A DNA stretch of 64,000 nt from Pseudomonas sp. LP_7_YM (lineage in GTDB: Bacteria > Pseudomonadota > Gammaproteobacteria > Pseudomonadales > Pseudomonadaceae), in assembly GCF_004364435.1 (NCBI RefSeq), contig NZ_SOCT01000001.1:1041936-1105935 (forward strand). The letters are read 5' to 3'. Of this stretch, positions 26,249 to 34,237 are shown piece by piece. Position numbers and translations under genes: made by a program. Every line of letters starts with the position of its first letter. The first letter of the stretch is position 1. A model generated the notes under the pieces. It saw nothing but the letters and a program-made list of their open reading frames with translations, did not search any database and was not told the origin of the DNA.

Positions 26249-27085
26249 TCATTCCTTCTGCCCGAATACCTGCGATGGTCTGCGCAGCACCGGGTCGAAC
26301 GGGTTGATCTTCCGCCCGATCGCTGCCGCCTCGCGCTTGAGCATTTCGACCACGGTGGGCATGCGCTCGGCGTTCAACCGATCACTGATGGTGGCCACGC
26401 TCAACGCTGCAACCGCTCGGCCTTCGCGGTCAAGAATCGGCACCGCCAGACCGGCCATCCCTTCCAGAACCCCGGTGTTGCGCGAGGCATAGCCCAGACG
26501 CCGCACGTTGTCGACTTCCGAACGCAGCATCACCTCGTCGTAAAGGTGGAAATCTCGCAGACGCGGCAGGTTGTAGCGGATCACTGTGTCGCGCTCCTCT
26601 TCGGGCAGGAACGCCAGAATCGCCAGGCTGCCCTGCCCCACGCCGAGCGCCACGCGACCACCAATGTCGCCGGTGAACGTCCTGATCGGATAGGGCCCTT
26701 CGCTGCGATCCAGACAGACTGCGTCGAACCCGCTGCGCGCCAGCAGGAACAGCGAATCGCCCAATGAAGCTGACAGCCGCAGCAGGCTTGGCCGCACCAC
26801 ATCGCGCAAGTTACCGGTCTGCCCGGCTTTAGCCGCCAGGGCGAAAAACTCCAGGCTCAGGCGATAGCGTTTGCTGCGCACATCCTGCTCGACCATGCCC
26901 TCGTCCATCAGGCTGCGCAGCAAGCGGTGGGTGGTTGGCTGCGACAGGCCGATTTGTCGAGCCAGTTGCGTTACCCGTTCGCCGCCTTCCGGGCAGTCGC
27001 CCAGCCTGCGCAGTACCGCAAACAGCCGGGATACTGCGCCGACGCCAGTCTCTTTCGGTATGTCATTCCGGTCAGTGAAATCCAC
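26249..27085 (-). CDS. IclR-family transcriptional regulator
   Basis: This 278-residue regulator has an N-terminal winged helix (AVSRLFAVLRRLGDCPEGGE, then LARQIGLSQPTTHRLLRSL) and a C-terminal IclR effector domain with the usual CLDRSEGPYPIRTF and GLAVPILDREGRAVAALSV segments. The start taken is a GTG at 27085 without a strong ribosome binding site, so the exact N-terminus is uncertain. It is divergent from the importer/dehydrogenase operon and almost certainly controls it. Two 14-bp direct repeats lie between the two. Confidence 0.88.
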   Translation of the reverse strand: MDFTDRNDIPKETGVGAVSRLFAVLRRLGDCPEGGERVTQLARQIGLSQPTTHRLLRSLMDEGMVEQDVRSKRYRLSLEFFALAAKAGQTGNLRDVVRPSLLRLSASLGDSLFLLARSGFDAVCLDRSEGPYPIRTFTGDIGGRVALGVGQGSLAILAFLPEEERDTVIRYNLPRLRDFHLYDEVMLRSEVDNVRRLGYASRNTGVLEGMAGLAVPILDREGRAVAALSVATISDRLNAERMPTVVEMLKREAAAIGRKINPFDPVLRRPSQVFGQKE

Positions 27086-27106
27086 TTCTGTCTAATACCT
27101 TTTCCT

Positions 27107-27150
27107 ATTCGATGAATGAATAAATATGAAAATACCAATCGATCAATGAA
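27107..27150. promoter_or_regulatory. Direct repeat, candidate IclR-type operator
   Basis: ATTCGATGAATGAA (27107-27120) and AATCGATCAATGAA (27137-27150) match at 12 of 14 bases and are spaced exactly 30 bp apart, about three helical turns. They lie just upstream of the iclR-type gene in the divergent promoter region. Confidence 0.5.
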
Positions 27151-27347
27151 ATTCAGCGTTGAGTCCATCCTATTCGCAGGCATAGGATCAGTCCACAGGG
27201 CGATTTGAATAACAGCGGCAGCCGACACAGATCGAGCGCCAGCGTCCATTGAGCGTGTTGTATCAGACAACACGCGTTCTCTCTTCGCATCTGCCCATAA
27301 AAAACGCACGCCTCAAGACGTGCACGAAAAAAAGGTGGAACGCAGCC

Positions 27348-28376
27348 ATGGCTTTTCTTCAGCTTCAGGCACTGTGCAAACGTTACGGCGCCGTAGACGC
27401 GGTGGTCGCCACTGACTTGTCGGTGGAAAAAGGCGAATTGATGTCCCTGCTCGGCCCTTCCGGCTGCGGCAAAACCACCACCCTGCAAATGATCGCCGGT
27501 TTTGTCGACGTCACCTGCGGGCGGATCCTGCTCGACGGGCGCGATATCACCCATGCCAAACCCGCCAGCCGCGGCCTGGGCGTGGTCTTCCAGTCCTACG
27601 CGCTGTTCCCGCACATGAGTGTGCGCGACAACGTCGCCTTCGGCCTGAAGATGCGCAAGGTGCCAGCAGACGAAATCCAGCGTCGGGTGGCGCGCGTGCT
27701 GCAACTGGTGCGCCTGGATCAACACGCCGAGCGCTACCCCCGTGAGCTTTCCGGTGGACAGCGTCAACGTGTAGCACTGGCCCGGGCGCTGGTGATCGAG
27801 CCGCCGGTGCTGTTGCTCGATGAGCCGCTGTCCAACCTTGATGCCAATCTGCGTGAAGAGATGCAGTTCGAGATTCGGCGCATCCAGCGCGAAGTCGGCA
27901 TTACCACCTTGATGGTCACTCACGATCAGGCCGAAGCGCTGTCGATCAGTGATCGCGTGGTGGTCATGCAGGCCGGTCGCATCACCCAGATCGACGAACC
28001 CTACACACTTTACGAGCACCCGCGTACGCGGTTCATTTCCGGTTTTGTCGGCAAGGCCAATCTGCTGCGCGGCGACCGCGATCACACGGGGGCTGCCCAG
28101 GTTCGCCAGCAGCCCGGCGACGGCGAACTGACCCTGAGCCTGCGCCCGGAAAAGATCGACCTGATCACTGCCGGCGCAGGGCGTCTGCAGGGTCGCATCA
28201 TCACCCGCTACTTTCTCGGCAGTCAGTGGCTGTATCGCATCGATACGGCGATCGGCGAGCTGACGGTGGTGCGCCGCAACAATGGCCAGGCACCGATGAA
28301 CGAAGGCACTGTCGTGGGGCTGGACTGGCCGGCGGAGTTGCTGCGAATCCTCGCTGTCGATGAGGTGTCGGCATGA
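27348..28376 (+). CDS. ABC transporter ATP-binding protein, polyamine (PotA) type
   Basis: This protein of about 342 residues is a cytoplasmic ABC ATPase: Walker A GPSGCGKTTTLQ, Q-loop VVFQSYALFPHM, signature LSGGQRQRVALARAL, Walker B VLLLDEPLSNLD, and the switch His in MVTHDQAEAL. A C-terminal TOBE-like domain (LRPEKIDL) follows, as in PotA/FbpC/PotG. The ATG at 27348 has AAGGTGGA upstream; the in-frame extension to 27249 is rejected. It overlaps the first permease gene by four bases and starts the importer/dehydrogenase operon. Confidence 0.93.
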   Translation: MAFLQLQALCKRYGAVDAVVATDLSVEKGELMSLLGPSGCGKTTTLQMIAGFVDVTCGRILLDGRDITHAKPASRGLGVVFQSYALFPHMSVRDNVAFGLKMRKVPADEIQRRVARVLQLVRLDQHAERYPRELSGGQRQRVALARALVIEPPVLLLDEPLSNLDANLREEMQFEIRRIQREVGITTLMVTHDQAEALSISDRVVVMQAGRITQIDEPYTLYEHPRTRFISGFVGKANLLRGDRDHTGAAQVRQQPGDGELTLSLRPEKIDLITAGAGRLQGRIITRYFLGSQWLYRIDTAIGELTVVRRNNGQAPMNEGTVVGLDWPAELLRILAVDEVSA

Positions 28377-29245
28377 GTGCAGTGAGTGTGCTGCGCGATA
28401 CGGGCCGCGGTTACCTGTTGTCGTCCCCGGCGCTGGTGTTGTTCGTCGGCCTGCTGGTGGTGCCGTTGCTGCTGACGCTGGTGCTGTCGTTCAACGTGTT
28501 CGACTATGGGCTGGGCGTCAAAAGTGGCAGTTGGACCTTGGCCCAGTACCTGAACCTGGTCACCGATTCGTACTTCTACGAGATCTTCTTTCGCACCTTC
28601 TGGATCAGCGCGCTGGTGACCTTGCTCTGTGTCGTGATCGGGGTGCCCGAGGCGTACATCCTCAGCCGTATGGGCGCACCTTGGCGTTCGATTTTTCTGA
28701 TTCTGATCCTCACCCCTCTGCTGATCTCGGTGGTGGTTCGGGCTTTTGGATGGAGCCTGTTGCTGGGCGCCGACGGGCTGGTCAATCAGGCGATCCAGGC
28801 CCTGGGCGGGCGTCCGGTCAAGCTGCTCTATACCCCGTTCGCGGTGGTTCTGGCGCTGGTCCACGTGATGCTGCCGTTCATGATCATCCCGGTGTGGACC
28901 TCGTTGCAGAAGCTTGATGCCTCAGCCGAACAGGCCGCGCTCTCGCTGGGCGCTAGCCAGACCAAGGTCACGCGTCTGGTGGTGCTGCCACAGGTCATGC
29001 CCGGCGTGCTGTCCGGCACGCTGATCGTCTTCGGTTTGTCGGCAAGCTCCTTCGCCATTCCCGGCCTGCTCGGTGGACGTCGCCTGAAGATGGTCGCCAC
29101 CACGGTCTACGACCAATACCTCTCGGAACTCAACTGGCCCATGGGCGCGGCGATTGCCGTGGCCCTGTTGCTGATCAACCTGCTGGTGATGCTGTCGTGG
29201 AACCGGCTGGTCGAAGGCCGATATAAAAAATCCCTGGGGGAATGA
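28373..29245 (+). CDS. ABC transporter permease, PotB type
   Basis: This 290-residue inner-membrane permease has about six helices. The EAA loop reads EQAALSLGASQTKVTRLVVL, the contact site for the ATPase, followed by QVMPGVLSGTLIVFGLS. The layout is that of PotB/PotH in spermidine/putrescine importers. It overlaps the ATPase gene by ATGA and is followed 3 bp later by the second permease gene. Confidence 0.92.
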   Translation: MSAVSVLRDTGRGYLLSSPALVLFVGLLVVPLLLTLVLSFNVFDYGLGVKSGSWTLAQYLNLVTDSYFYEIFFRTFWISALVTLLCVVIGVPEAYILSRMGAPWRSIFLILILTPLLISVVVRAFGWSLLLGADGLVNQAIQALGGRPVKLLYTPFAVVLALVHVMLPFMIIPVWTSLQKLDASAEQAALSLGASQTKVTRLVVLPQVMPGVLSGTLIVFGLSASSFAIPGLLGGRRLKMVATTVYDQYLSELNWPMGAAIAVALLLINLLVMLSWNRLVEGRYKKSLGE

Positions 29246-29248
29246 TTG

Positions 29249-30043
29249 ATGGCCAAAAATGGTCCTTTGGCCCTGTCCTTCCATGCTCTGGTGGTGCTGT
29301 TCATGCTCGCGCCGCTGACCGTGGTATGTCTGGTGGCGTTCACCCCGGAAAATACCCTGAGCCTGCCGTGGCACGGGTTTTCCCTGCGCTGGTTCAAAGC
29401 CGTGTTCGAGCGCGCCGACTTCATTCAGTCGTTCTATAACAGCCTGATTCTGGCGGTGGTTGCGGCGACGCTGGCGACGCTGATCGCCGTGCCGGCAGCG
29501 CTGGCGATCACACGCTGTCGGTTTCCGGGGCGCAACCTTCTCAACGGCCTGTTCCTGTCGCCGGTCATCATTCCGCATCTGGTGCTGGGCGTGGCGATGC
29601 TGCGCCTGTTCGCCCTGATGGGGGTCAATGGCAGCTTTGTCTGGCTGATGTTTGCCCATGTGGTGGTGATCACGCCTTATATCCTGCGTCTGGTGATCGC
29701 TGCCGCCATTGGTGTCGACCGAAGCGCCGAACAAGCCGCCGAATCGCTGGGTGCCGGTCGTTTCACGCTGTTCCGGCAGATCACCCTGCCGATGATCCTG
29801 CCGGGTGTAGCCGGTGGCTGGCTGCTGGCGTTCATCAACAGTTTCGACGAAGTCACTCTTTCGATCTTTGTTACCTCGCCGTCGACTCAGACCCTGCCGG
29901 TGCGCATGTACGTCTATGCCACCGAATCCATCGACCCGATGATGGCCGCAGTGTCGGCGCTGGTAATCGCCCTGACCGCCGCGACCATGATCATTCTCGA
30001 CCGGGTCTACGGCCTGGACCGTGTGCTGGTGGGGCGTCACTGA
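29249..30043 (+). CDS. ABC transporter permease, PotC type
   Basis: This 264-residue second permease has about six helices. Its EAA loop is EQAAESLGAGRFTLFRQITL, followed by PMILPGVAGGWLLAFINSFD, with the FDE feature typical of PotC/PotI. The ATG at 29249 follows the PotB-type stop by three bases, with GGGGG just upstream of both. Together with the two preceding genes it forms the membrane part of the importer. Confidence 0.92.
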   Translation: MAKNGPLALSFHALVVLFMLAPLTVVCLVAFTPENTLSLPWHGFSLRWFKAVFERADFIQSFYNSLILAVVAATLATLIAVPAALAITRCRFPGRNLLNGLFLSPVIIPHLVLGVAMLRLFALMGVNGSFVWLMFAHVVVITPYILRLVIAAAIGVDRSAEQAAESLGAGRFTLFRQITLPMILPGVAGGWLLAFINSFDEVTLSIFVTSPSTQTLPVRMYVYATESIDPMMAAVSALVIALTAATMIILDRVYGLDRVLVGRH

Positions 30044-30095
30044 TGAAACAGGAATCGATGGTTCACAACCATTTGGGGCTCAAAGAGAACGCACC

Positions 30096-30386
30096 ATGGC
30101 ACTGCTGAAACGACTGGCCGAATACGACCGCGAGGTCCTGACGTTCACCCTCGACGGTCAGCCCGCCAGCGGCCTGCGAGGCGACACGCTGCTGACCGCC
30201 GTGCTGACTGGTGCGGATCACCTGCGCGGCAGTGACTTTAGCGCCGAGCCCCGGGCCGGCTTCTGCCTGATGGGTGCGTGTCAGGACTGCTGGGTCAAAC
30301 TGGGTGACGGCCGCCGGGTGCGGGCCTGCTCGACACCGCTGGAAGCCGGGCTGAGTGTCAGCCGCGAGCCGGGGCGCTGCGCATGA
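30096..30386 (+). CDS. (2Fe-2S)-binding small subunit, HcnA / opine oxidase gamma type
   Basis: This 96-residue ferredoxin-like protein has Cys 57, 62, 65 and 78 in the pattern C-x4-C-x2-C-x12-C (GFCLMGACQDCWVKL, then RRVRACST), which is the plant-type 2Fe-2S fold seen in HcnA and the small subunits of opine and hydroxyproline dehydrogenases. It would pass electrons from the flavoprotein subunits. The ATG at 30096 was chosen for the compact family-like length. It overlaps the next gene by four bases. It has no signal peptide. Confidence 0.86.
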   Translation: MALLKRLAEYDREVLTFTLDGQPASGLRGDTLLTAVLTGADHLRGSDFSAEPRAGFCLMGACQDCWVKLGDGRRVRACSTPLEAGLSVSREPGRCA

Positions 30387-31744
30387 GCACCTCCGATATC
30401 GTCATCGTCGGTGCGGGGCCCGCAGGCGTCCGCGCCGCACAGACCCTGGTGGCCTATGGTCAACGACCTTGCCTTATAGATGAGAGCCTGCGCGGCGGCG
30501 GTCAGATCTATCGCCGACAGCCAGCGAATTTCAAGCGCCCGGCCAAGGCGTTGTATGGCTTCGAGACGTCGAAAGCCCAAGCCCTGCATGCAGCGCTTGA
30601 TGGCCTCGAAGGCGATATCGATTATCGCCCTGAAACGCTGGTGTGGAACGCCCAACAGTACGCGCTCGACACGCTGGCCCATGGCGTTGCCGCGCAGGTG
30701 CCGTACAAGCGGCTGATCGTGGCGACCGGTGCCACCGACCGGATCCTGCCCGTACCTGGCTGGACCCTGCCCGGCGTTTACAGTCTGGGGGCCGCGCAGA
30801 TTGCCTTGAAGTTCCAGGGTTGCGTCATTGGCGAGCGGGTAGTATTCGCAGGCAGTGGACCTTTGCTGTATCTGGTCGCCTTCCAATACGCCAAGGCCGG
30901 TGCGAAGGTGCTGGCGGTGCTCGACAGCGCACCGCTGATCGCCCAGACCCGCGCACTGCCCGCGCTGCTGCGCCAACCGGCGACCCTGGCCAAGGGCATC
31001 TATTACCGCAGTTGGCTGACCGCTCATGGCATACCGGTGCATCAGGGCGTTGAGCTGTACGACATTGTCGGTCAGCAGCGCGTGGCGGGCGTGCATTGGC
31101 GCAAAGGCGAGCTCACGCGCTCCCTCGATTGTGACGGTGTGGCATTCGCCCATGGCTTGCGCAGCGAAAGCCAGCTGGCAGATCTGCTCGGTTGCGAATT
31201 TAACTGGAGCCCACTCAATCGCGCCTGGCTGCCGCTGCGCGATGACCGAGGACGAAGCAGCGTGGCGGATGTTTACCTCGCAGGCGACGGCGCGGGCATC
31301 ATGGGCGCGGACGCTGCGGAGCTGGCTGGAGAGCTGACTGCATTGACTCTACTGGGTGACAGCGGGCAACACATCGATAAGGCGCGCGTCGGTCACTTGC
31401 AAGGCAAGCTGGGCGCGATTCAGCGTTTCCGTCATGGCCTGGAAACCGCTTTCCCGTTCCCTGAAACCTGGGCGGCCAAGGCCCCGGACGCGATGACCAT
31501 CTGCCGTTGCGAAGAGGTCAGCGCAAGCGACATCCGTCAAAGCGTTGCCGAGGGCCATTGGGAACTCAATCGGGTCAAGGCCATGTGCCGGGTCGGCATG
31601 GGTCGCTGTCAGGGGCGCATGTGCGGGCTGGCAGCTGCCGAAATTGTCGCTCAGGCGTCGGGACTCGACATCGCCAGCATCGGCAGGCTGCGCGGCCAGG
31701 CTCCGATCAAGCCCATTACCTTCGGTGTCGAGGCTGAACAATGA
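30383..31744 (+). CDS. FAD/NAD(P)-dependent oxidoreductase, HcnB / opine oxidase alpha type
   Basis: This 453-residue pyridine-nucleotide-disulfide-type flavoprotein has an N-terminal FAD Rossmann motif (IVIVGAGPAGVRAAQTL) and a conserved GGGQIYRRQ segment typical of this subunit class. A second dinucleotide fold lies around VVFAGSGPLLYLVAF. The C-terminus holds a BFD-like iron-sulfur domain with CRCEEV and CRVGMGRCQGRMCG. It is the second subunit of a three-gene dehydrogenase and overlaps both neighbours by four bases. The HcnB/OoxA resemblance is clear in layout; the substrate is not. Confidence 0.88.
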   Translation: MSTSDIVIVGAGPAGVRAAQTLVAYGQRPCLIDESLRGGGQIYRRQPANFKRPAKALYGFETSKAQALHAALDGLEGDIDYRPETLVWNAQQYALDTLAHGVAAQVPYKRLIVATGATDRILPVPGWTLPGVYSLGAAQIALKFQGCVIGERVVFAGSGPLLYLVAFQYAKAGAKVLAVLDSAPLIAQTRALPALLRQPATLAKGIYYRSWLTAHGIPVHQGVELYDIVGQQRVAGVHWRKGELTRSLDCDGVAFAHGLRSESQLADLLGCEFNWSPLNRAWLPLRDDRGRSSVADVYLAGDGAGIMGADAAELAGELTALTLLGDSGQHIDKARVGHLQGKLGAIQRFRHGLETAFPFPETWAAKAPDAMTICRCEEVSASDIRQSVAEGHWELNRVKAMCRVGMGRCQGRMCGLAAAEIVAQASGLDIASIGRLRGQAPIKPITFGVEAEQ

Positions 31745-32913
31745 GCCTGCCTATCGATGTGGACGCGGTGGTCATCGGTGGCGGCATTGTGGGCGCTTCG
31801 GCGGCGCTGTTCCTGGCCAAAGCCGGCCAGCGGGTAACGCTGCTGGAACGGGATTTTTTCGGCTCGCATTCCAGCGGCGTCAATTATGGCGGCGTGCGTC
31901 GTCAAGGCCGGCCCCTGCCGCAGTTGCCGCTGTCGCAAAGGGCTCACGGCATCTGGAGCGACCTGCAAGGGCTGATTGGCACCGACGGTGAATACCTGCG
32001 TTCCGGCCATTTGAAGCTGGCCCGCAGCGACAGGGACATGGCGGCGCTGGAGGCATATGAAAAAGCCGCCCGGGGTTTTGGTCTGGACCTGCAACTGCTC
32101 GACAGGGCCCAACTGCGTGCGCGATTTCCCTGGGCCGGTGACGTGGCGGTGGGCGCCTCTTTGTGCGCCGACGACGGCCACGCCAACCCACGGATCGTGT
32201 CGCCCGCTTTTGCAGGTGCGGCCCGGGGCGCAGGCGCTCAGGTCTTCGAACAGGCCCACGTGACGGAAGTGATGCACGACGGCCATGCTTTTAATGTAAG
32301 AACCGCCAGCGGCCTGCATGTTCGCGCACCGTGGCTGTTGAACTGCGCCGGGGCCTGGGCGGCAGCGTTGGCCGAGCAGTTTGGTGAAGCGGTGCCCATG
32401 CGCACGGGCCATCCGGCAATGCTGATCACCGAACCGCTGCCGATGTTCATGGACGTCAGCACCGGTGTCGAAGGTGGCGGGATTTATGCCCGGCAAGTGG
32501 CAAGGGGCAACTGTGTGCTCGGTGGCGGTCAGGGCTTCCCTCTGGATCCGACCAAGGCTCGCCCCGGCCGGGCGGCGATTCTGGAAATACTGCGCAATGC
32601 CGTCGAGCTGTATCCGCCGTTGGCGGGCGCACAGGCGATTCGCACCTGGAGCGGCACCGAAGGTTATCTGCCGGACCGCGAACCCGTGCTCGGCGCCAGC
32701 GCGACGCAACCGGGGCTGCTGCACGGTTTCGGCTTTGCCGGCTCCGGTTTTCAGATCGGCCCGGCCGCTGGAGAGGCACTGGCACAGATCGTCTGCAGCG
32801 GCGCCCCGACTATCGCGCTCGACGCGTTCTCGATCAGCCGCTTCAAAAAGGTCTTGCAACCTGTAGCGCTCGACACCGTCGTGCCCGGTAGCGCGGCCAA
32901 CATTACCCTTTAG
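31741..32913 (+). CDS. FAD-dependent oxidoreductase, DadA / HcnC / opine oxidase beta type
   Basis: This 390-residue protein is of the D-amino acid/glycine oxidase fold. The FAD motif is AVVIGGGIVGASAALFLAKA, followed by a conserved LLERDFFGSHSSGVNYGG. Near the C-terminus WSGTEGYLPDREPVLG and GFGFAGSGFQIGPAAGE are typical of DadA/SoxB-like amine dehydrogenases. This would be the catalytic subunit oxidising a C-N bond of an amine, opine or imino acid. It overlaps the HcnB-like gene by four bases and is followed by the binding protein of the importer. Confidence 0.88.
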   Translation: MSLPIDVDAVVIGGGIVGASAALFLAKAGQRVTLLERDFFGSHSSGVNYGGVRRQGRPLPQLPLSQRAHGIWSDLQGLIGTDGEYLRSGHLKLARSDRDMAALEAYEKAARGFGLDLQLLDRAQLRARFPWAGDVAVGASLCADDGHANPRIVSPAFAGAARGAGAQVFEQAHVTEVMHDGHAFNVRTASGLHVRAPWLLNCAGAWAAALAEQFGEAVPMRTGHPAMLITEPLPMFMDVSTGVEGGGIYARQVARGNCVLGGGQGFPLDPTKARPGRAAILEILRNAVELYPPLAGAQAIRTWSGTEGYLPDREPVLGASATQPGLLHGFGFAGSGFQIGPAAGEALAQIVCSGAPTIALDAFSISRFKKVLQPVALDTVVPGSAANITL

Positions 32914-32933
32914 CCCAGAGGAAGATCGCAGCC

Positions 32934-33995
32934 ATGAAGCACATGAAAAGCGCCAAATGTTTCGCCCTGACCGGCTTGTCCTGTCTGCCGCTTGCTGCAC
33001 TGATAGCGTCGATGCCTGCTCACGCAGAAACGATTCTGTACCTGGGCATGAACGGCGGCACCATGGAACGCCTGTATGCCGATCAGGTGTTGCCAGCGTT
33101 CGAGAAGGCCAACAACGTCAAGGTGGTGATTGTGCCGGGCACCTCATCGGACATCCTCGCCAAGGTCCAGGCCAGCAAGGACAACCCCCAGATGCACGTG
33201 ATGTTTCTCGACGACGGCATCATGTACCGGGCGATTTCCATGGGCCTGTGCGGCAAGCTGCAACCGAGTGCCACGCTGGCCGACATTCCGGCAAAGGGCA
33301 GGATCAAGGACGAAGCGGTGGCCGTGAGTCTGGGCGTTACGGGCCTGGCCTACAACAGCAAAATGTTCCAGGAGAATGGCTGGAGCGCGCCGACCTCGTG
33401 GGCAGACATGGCTGACAAGCGCTACAAGGACAAGCTGGTATTCCAGTCGCTGGCCTCCTCGACGTTCGGCCTGCACGGTTTCCTGATGTTCAACCGCTTG
33501 CAGGGCGGCGATGAGACCAATGTCGAACCCGGCTTCAAGGCCTGGCCGAATACTGTCGGGCCAAACGTGCTGGAATACATCGCAAGCTCGGCAAAGATTT
33601 CGGAAATGGTGCAGACCGGTGAAGCGGCGCTATTCCCGCTCACGCCGACTCAGGTCACGGCGCTGAAACTCAAGGGTATTGCGGTGGAGTACGCGCCGCC
33701 CAAGGAAGGTGCGGTGGTGCTGAACGTCGCCGAATGCACCATCGCCAACAATGATCAGCCTGAACTGGCGCAAAAGCTGGCGGAGTTCCTGCTCACCCCG
33801 CAAGCCCAGGCGCCTGCGCTTGAAATGGGCGATCAGATCCCGTCCAACCCGAAAACCCCGACCAGCGACAAGACCCGGGGCCAGGTAGAGGCGATGAACA
33901 AATACCTGGAAACCGCGGTGACCCTCGACTGGGATCAGGTCAATAAGATTCGTCCGCAGTGGAATGCGCGCTGGAGCCGGACCATCGAACGTTAG
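32934..33995 (+). CDS. ABC transporter periplasmic substrate-binding protein, PotD type
   Basis: This 353-residue binding protein has a signal peptide ending near SMPAHAETILYL. The mature start ETILYLGMNGGTMERLYADQ and the segment VSLGVTGLAYNSKMFQENGW match the iron/polyamine/2-aminoethylphosphonate group of family 1 solute-binding proteins. It is encoded last in the operon, after the dehydrogenase genes, and would capture the substrate oxidised by the three-subunit enzyme. The ligand cannot be inferred from the residues visible. Confidence 0.88.
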   Translation: MKHMKSAKCFALTGLSCLPLAALIASMPAHAETILYLGMNGGTMERLYADQVLPAFEKANNVKVVIVPGTSSDILAKVQASKDNPQMHVMFLDDGIMYRAISMGLCGKLQPSATLADIPAKGRIKDEAVAVSLGVTGLAYNSKMFQENGWSAPTSWADMADKRYKDKLVFQSLASSTFGLHGFLMFNRLQGGDETNVEPGFKAWPNTVGPNVLEYIASSAKISEMVQTGEAALFPLTPTQVTALKLKGIAVEYAPPKEGAVVLNVAECTIANNDQPELAQKLAEFLLTPQAQAPALEMGDQIPSNPKTPTSDKTRGQVEAMNKYLETAVTLDWDQVNKIRPQWNARWSRTIER

Positions 33996-34033
33996 AGGCT
34001 GGTGTTGTCCAGGTCAGGAGCCAGACGTTGAGT

Positions 34034-34063
34034 GGCCCGCAGCAAGATAGAGTGTTGCGGGCC
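34034..34063. terminator. Stable hairpin after the importer/dehydrogenase operon
   Basis: GGCCCGCA (34034-34041) pairs with TGCGGGCC (34056-34063), and the stem can extend by several bases. No T run follows, so it is a candidate transcript end rather than a classical terminator. It lies about 40 bp after the last gene of the operon. Confidence 0.45.
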
Positions 34064-34237
34064 TCGGTCGCCAGTAAAGACGAAGATCCGGTGGGAGACG
34101 CCGCAGATTAGGACAGCAGCGAACGCGGTGCATCAGGGGCTGATGCGTCGCTTATTGAAACATTTTGTCAACTATCCCCCGCTCGTACAGTCACACAAAC
34201 ACGTTCCCCCTACCTACTGACGTGATGACGAGGCCGG

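Noticed and set aside
30096..32913. Hydrogen cyanide synthase (hcnABC) as a firm call
   Set aside because: The three subunits share the HcnABC layout, but the operon contains a polyamine-type importer and an IclR regulator, which does not fit hcn loci; a related amine or opine dehydrogenase is more likely.
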